Positions 5,679-7,071 of a stretch of 7,071 nt of DNA are shown one piece after another. How positions within the stretch are numbered: position 1 is the first letter of the stretch; each line of letters starts with the position of its first letter. The position numbers and the translations under genes are program-made. Origin of the DNA: Cytophagales bacterium (GTDB lineage Bacteria; Bacteroidota; Bacteroidia; Cytophagales; 172606-1); contig JALOMD010000132.1 of the NCBI GenBank assembly GCA_025455595.1, positions 1 through 7,071 on the forward strand, written 5' to 3'. The notes beneath the pieces are model-generated. The model worked only from the letters and a program-made list of their open reading frames with translations. It searched no databases and had not been told where the DNA came from.

Positions 5679-5686
5679 TAGCTTTG
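5679..5686 (+). promoter_or_regulatory. Possible -7 box for the acetyltransferase gene
   Basis: TAGCTTTG matches TAnnTTTG, but no TTTG lies 19-21 bp upstream (only CTTG at 17 bp). If real, the MITE-like element lies between the promoter and the gene and is transcribed in the leader. Confidence 0.25.
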
Positions 5687-5702
5687 GCGCACTACGCCAT
5701 TG

Positions 5703-5807
5703 AAGCCAAAGGTTGTGTCTGAAAGGTGTTGACGACTTCTCTCAATAAATTGATTATCAGTCGGCTACCGAATGCCATCCACACGTTTCAGACACAACCA
5801 AGCCAAA
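5703..5807. mobile_element. 89-bp MITE-like element with 8-bp target duplication
   Basis: The element 5711-5799 has 21-bp terminal inverted repeats (5711-5731 and 5779-5799) that match at 19 positions; the outer 14 bases, GGTTGTGTCTGAAA, are perfect. It is flanked on both sides by the identical 8-mer AAGCCAAA (5703-5710 and 5800-5807), a target-site duplication. The 47-bp interior has no coding capacity, so movement would depend on a transposase elsewhere. Eight-base duplications occur in several IS families (for example IS66, ISL3 and IS1595); the family is not assigned. It sits 27 bp before the acetyltransferase start codon. Confidence 0.85.
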
Positions 5808-5834
5808 ACAAAAAATGAAATACGATCCTGAAAT

Positions 5835-6317
5835 ATGGCTGTTCAAATCCGTTCCGGCACTCTCAATGATGTGATTGCCACTTATCCCGACATCCCTGAG
5901 CTGACCAACCCGCACGGTAAGGAAGAATACGAACGTCGCCTGTCAGCCGCGCCGAAACACTTGATTCTGGTCGCTTTCGACGGCCCAAAACCGGTCGGCT
6001 TCAAAGTAGGTTACGAGAGAGAAAACGACGGCTCGTTTTACAGTTGGATGGGCGGCGTTTCTGTACATTACCGCCGATTGGGAATTGCCCGACAACTGGC
6101 CGACCAGATGGAAACGTGGGCCGTGGCGCAAGGCTATCACTCACTGAAATTCACCACGCGGAACCGACACCGGGCCATGCTGGTATTTGCACTGAACAAC
6201 GGCTTTCAGATTTACGAGACAGAGCCGCGTGATTCGCTGGAGGAATACAGAATCCGGTTGGTAAAAAACTGCTCTAACTCACTGACGATAGGTGCAGATT
6301 CGGTAAAAAATGCTTAA
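5835..6317 (+). CDS. GNAT-family N-acetyltransferase
   Basis: A 160-residue protein with the GCN5-related acetyltransferase fold, which transfers an acetyl group from acetyl-CoA to an amine. Motif A is visible as a strand M72-G-G-V-S-V followed by R80-R-L-G-I-A85 (R/Q-x-x-G-x-A), the loop that binds the CoA pyrophosphate, and the helix A85-R-Q-L-A-D-Q-M. Motif B follows as T107-T-R-N-R-H-R-A-M-L-V-F-A-L-N-N-G-F. The substrate is not indicated. The last 15 or so residues (N-C-S-N-S-L-T-I-G-A-D-S) lie beyond the usual end of the domain and may be a non-conserved tail. The ATG at 5835 gives a normal N-terminus, with V3-Q-I-R entering the first strand. The gene is divergent from tetR and precedes the crp-like gene by 101 bp; a hairpin pair between them suggests separate transcripts. 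Confidence 0.88.
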   Translation: MAVQIRSGTLNDVIATYPDIPELTNPHGKEEYERRLSAAPKHLILVAFDGPKPVGFKVGYERENDGSFYSWMGGVSVHYRRLGIARQLADQMETWAVAQGYHSLKFTTRNRHRAMLVFALNNGFQIYETEPRDSLEEYRIRLVKNCSNSLTIGADSVKNA

Positions 6318-6371
6318 AACGCTTCTATTAATGGAAGAGAAAGCGTTTTGGGCAAAATTCGCCCAAAACGC
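6316..6371 (+). terminator. Dispersed GTTTTGGGC hairpin, copy F, with an overlapping alternative stem
   Basis: The main stem has perfect 11-bp arms GCGTTTTGGGC (6343-6353) and GCCCAAAACGC (6361-6371) with a 7-nt loop. A second perfect 9-bp stem, AAAACGCTT (6316-6324) with AAGCGTTTT (6341-6349), uses the same central arm, so the two exclude each other. The upstream arm overlaps the acetyltransferase stop codon. Either form could mark the transcript end; no T-run follows. Confidence 0.55.
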
Positions 6372-6418
6372 CCGCAGATTACAAAAACCGTCAAACAGTT
6401 TCAAATACAGAAAAACCG

Positions 6419-6982
6419 ATGGCAGACCCGCTCAGGCAACACATTGAGAAAATTGTACCGCTTACAGACGCAGAGTTTGCGTCTGTCGCCTCGCTGTTCA
6501 CAACAAAAAAACTACGCAAGCACCAGTTTCTGGTTCAGGAAGGTGAGACAGTGGCTCATGAATGCTATGTGTTGAAAGGCTGCCTCAGAGCCTATCATTT
6601 GGACAATGCCGGCAAAGAACATATTCTCCAGTTTGCCATGGAAGACTGGTGGATTACCGATTTCCAAGCCTATTTCCAGCAAACGCCCGCCACCGTCTAT
6701 GTGGATTGCCTGCAAGATTGCGAACTGCTGTGCCTGACGCTGGAAAACAGAGAAAAACTCTGTGCGGAAATGCACAAGATGGAACATTTCTTCCGCATGA
6801 AACTGACCGCCGGATTCGTGGCTTTGCAACAACGCGTCTTGTCCTCCCTCAACAGTACGATACAACAACGCTACGAACAATTGTTGGCATCGTACCCGCA
6901 ACTTTTCCAACGTGTCCCCAAGCAATTGATAGCCGCTTACTTGGGCGTTTCCCGCGAAACCCTCAGCAGATTAGCAAAATGA
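6419..6982 (+). CDS. Crp/Fnr-family transcriptional regulator
   Basis: This 187-residue regulator has an N-terminal cyclic-nucleotide-binding-type beta barrel (about 15-115) with G42-E-T-V-A-H-E-C-Y-V-L-K-G-C-L-R-A-Y and the following V-L-K-G turn, a dimerisation helix (about 118-145) and a C-terminal winged helix-turn-helix region whose visible part is P167-K-Q-L-I-A-A-Y-L-G-V-S-R-E-T-L-S-R-L. The usual phosphate-cassette arginine pattern of CRP and the cysteine cluster of FNR are not evident, so the effector is unknown; many Bacteroidota paralogues are similar. The protein ends two residues after the recognition helix at S-R-L-A-K, because a TGA inside the first unit of a tandem heptamer array is the stop. 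Relatives usually continue a few residues (often R-K-x-L), so the C-terminus may have been trimmed when the array arose. No promoter box is recognised. Confidence 0.85.
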   Translation: MADPLRQHIEKIVPLTDAEFASVASLFTTKKLRKHQFLVQEGETVAHECYVLKGCLRAYHLDNAGKEHILQFAMEDWWITDFQAYFQQTPATVYVDCLQDCELLCLTLENREKLCAEMHKMEHFFRMKLTAGFVALQQRVLSSLNSTIQQRYEQLLASYPQLFQRVPKQLIAAYLGVSRETLSRLAK

Positions 6983-7071
6983 ATTATGAATTATGAATTA
7001 TGAATTATGAATTATGAATTATGAATTATGAATTATGAATTATGAATTATGAATTATGAATTATGAATTAT
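6979..7071 (+). repeat. Perfect tandem heptamer array (ATGAATT)13, open-ended
   Basis: Thirteen identical ATGAATT units plus two bases run from 6979 to the window end without a single change. The first unit provides the TGA stop of the crp-like gene. Because 7 is not a multiple of 3, the array places stop codons in all three plus-strand frames (TGA) and all three minus-strand frames (TAA) within 21 bp. Its perfect identity suggests recent expansion. Confidence 0.95.

Larger units (their letters stand above)
5444..5834. other. Divergent intergenic region, no gene
   Basis: These 391 bp separate tetR from the acetyltransferase gene. From left to right they hold the tetR promoter/operator, a decayed palindrome (5525-5547), a hairpin half-site (5575-5586), a weak hairpin CCAAAG/CTTTGG (5668-5687) and a MITE-like insertion with its duplication (5703-5807). 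Open frames across it have no recognisable protein character. Confidence 0.6.

Noticed and set aside
5815..5874. Short frame starting at ATG 5815 (19 codons), overlapping the acetyltransferase start out of frame
   Set aside because: It has no recognisable features and ends inside the gene; a leader peptide cannot be supported.
5982..5994. Further copy of the GCCCAAAACG repeat inside the acetyltransferase gene
   Set aside because: GGCCCAAAACCGG differs in the flanking bases and encodes conserved-looking protein sequence; it is treated as chance.
6979..7071. Phase variation of the crp-like gene by array length
   Set aside because: The stop codon is in the first unit, so changing the number of later units does not alter the protein.

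Overview
The window looks like chromosomal DNA from a member of the Bacteroidota, probably Cytophagia- or Saprospiria-like. Starts lack Shine-Dalgarno sequences. Recognisable promoters have the phylum's TTTG / TAnnTTTG form rather than the E. coli form. The genes include a Lactobacillus-type B12-dependent ribonucleotide reductase and a short Crp/Fnr regulator of a kind common in this phylum. Genus cannot be read from the sequence.

Layout: a small cupin protein (193-489, +); class II ribonucleotide reductase (722-2569, +); a hemolysin III/PAQR-type seven-helix membrane protein (2807-3460, +); convergent to it an alpha/beta hydrolase (3699-4586, -); behind that a TetR-family regulator (4853-5443, -); then, divergent from it, a GNAT acetyltransferase (5835-6317, +) and a Crp/Fnr-family regulator (6419-6982, +). 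The proteins are ordinary housekeeping or accessory types and do not form one pathway. The clearest functional link is that tetR and the hydrolase carry nearly identical palindromic operators (GATACC-AATC-GGTATC and GATACC-AATC-GTTATC) inside their promoters, so the regulator probably represses both.

The unusual content is between the genes. (1) 2613-2777 is an inverted pair of two 49-bp REP-like units, each bounded by GTAG and CTAC. Each has a conserved imperfect hairpin and a second 8-bp-arm hairpin whose sequence differs completely between the units while its geometry is kept. (2) 5711-5799 is an 89-bp MITE-like element with 21-bp inverted ends (19/21) and a perfect 8-bp target duplication. 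(3) A dispersed hairpin with arms GGCGTTTTGGGC / GCCCAAAACGCC follows the stop codon of four of the five plus-strand genes, with two more half-sites elsewhere. (4) Heptanucleotide arrays of ACTKACC type sit at four intergenic spots. (5) A second, perfect heptamer array (ATGAATT, 13 units) supplies the stop codon of the Crp/Fnr gene and runs off the window end. (6) 3564-3692 is flanked by 14-bp inverted ends and may be another small mobile element.

The only gene-free stretch over 300 bases is 5444-5834. It holds the tetR promoter/operator, a decayed palindrome, one half-site of the dispersed hairpin, a possible TAnnTTTG box and the MITE-like element. No RNA gene, CRISPR array, complete insertion sequence or origin was seen.
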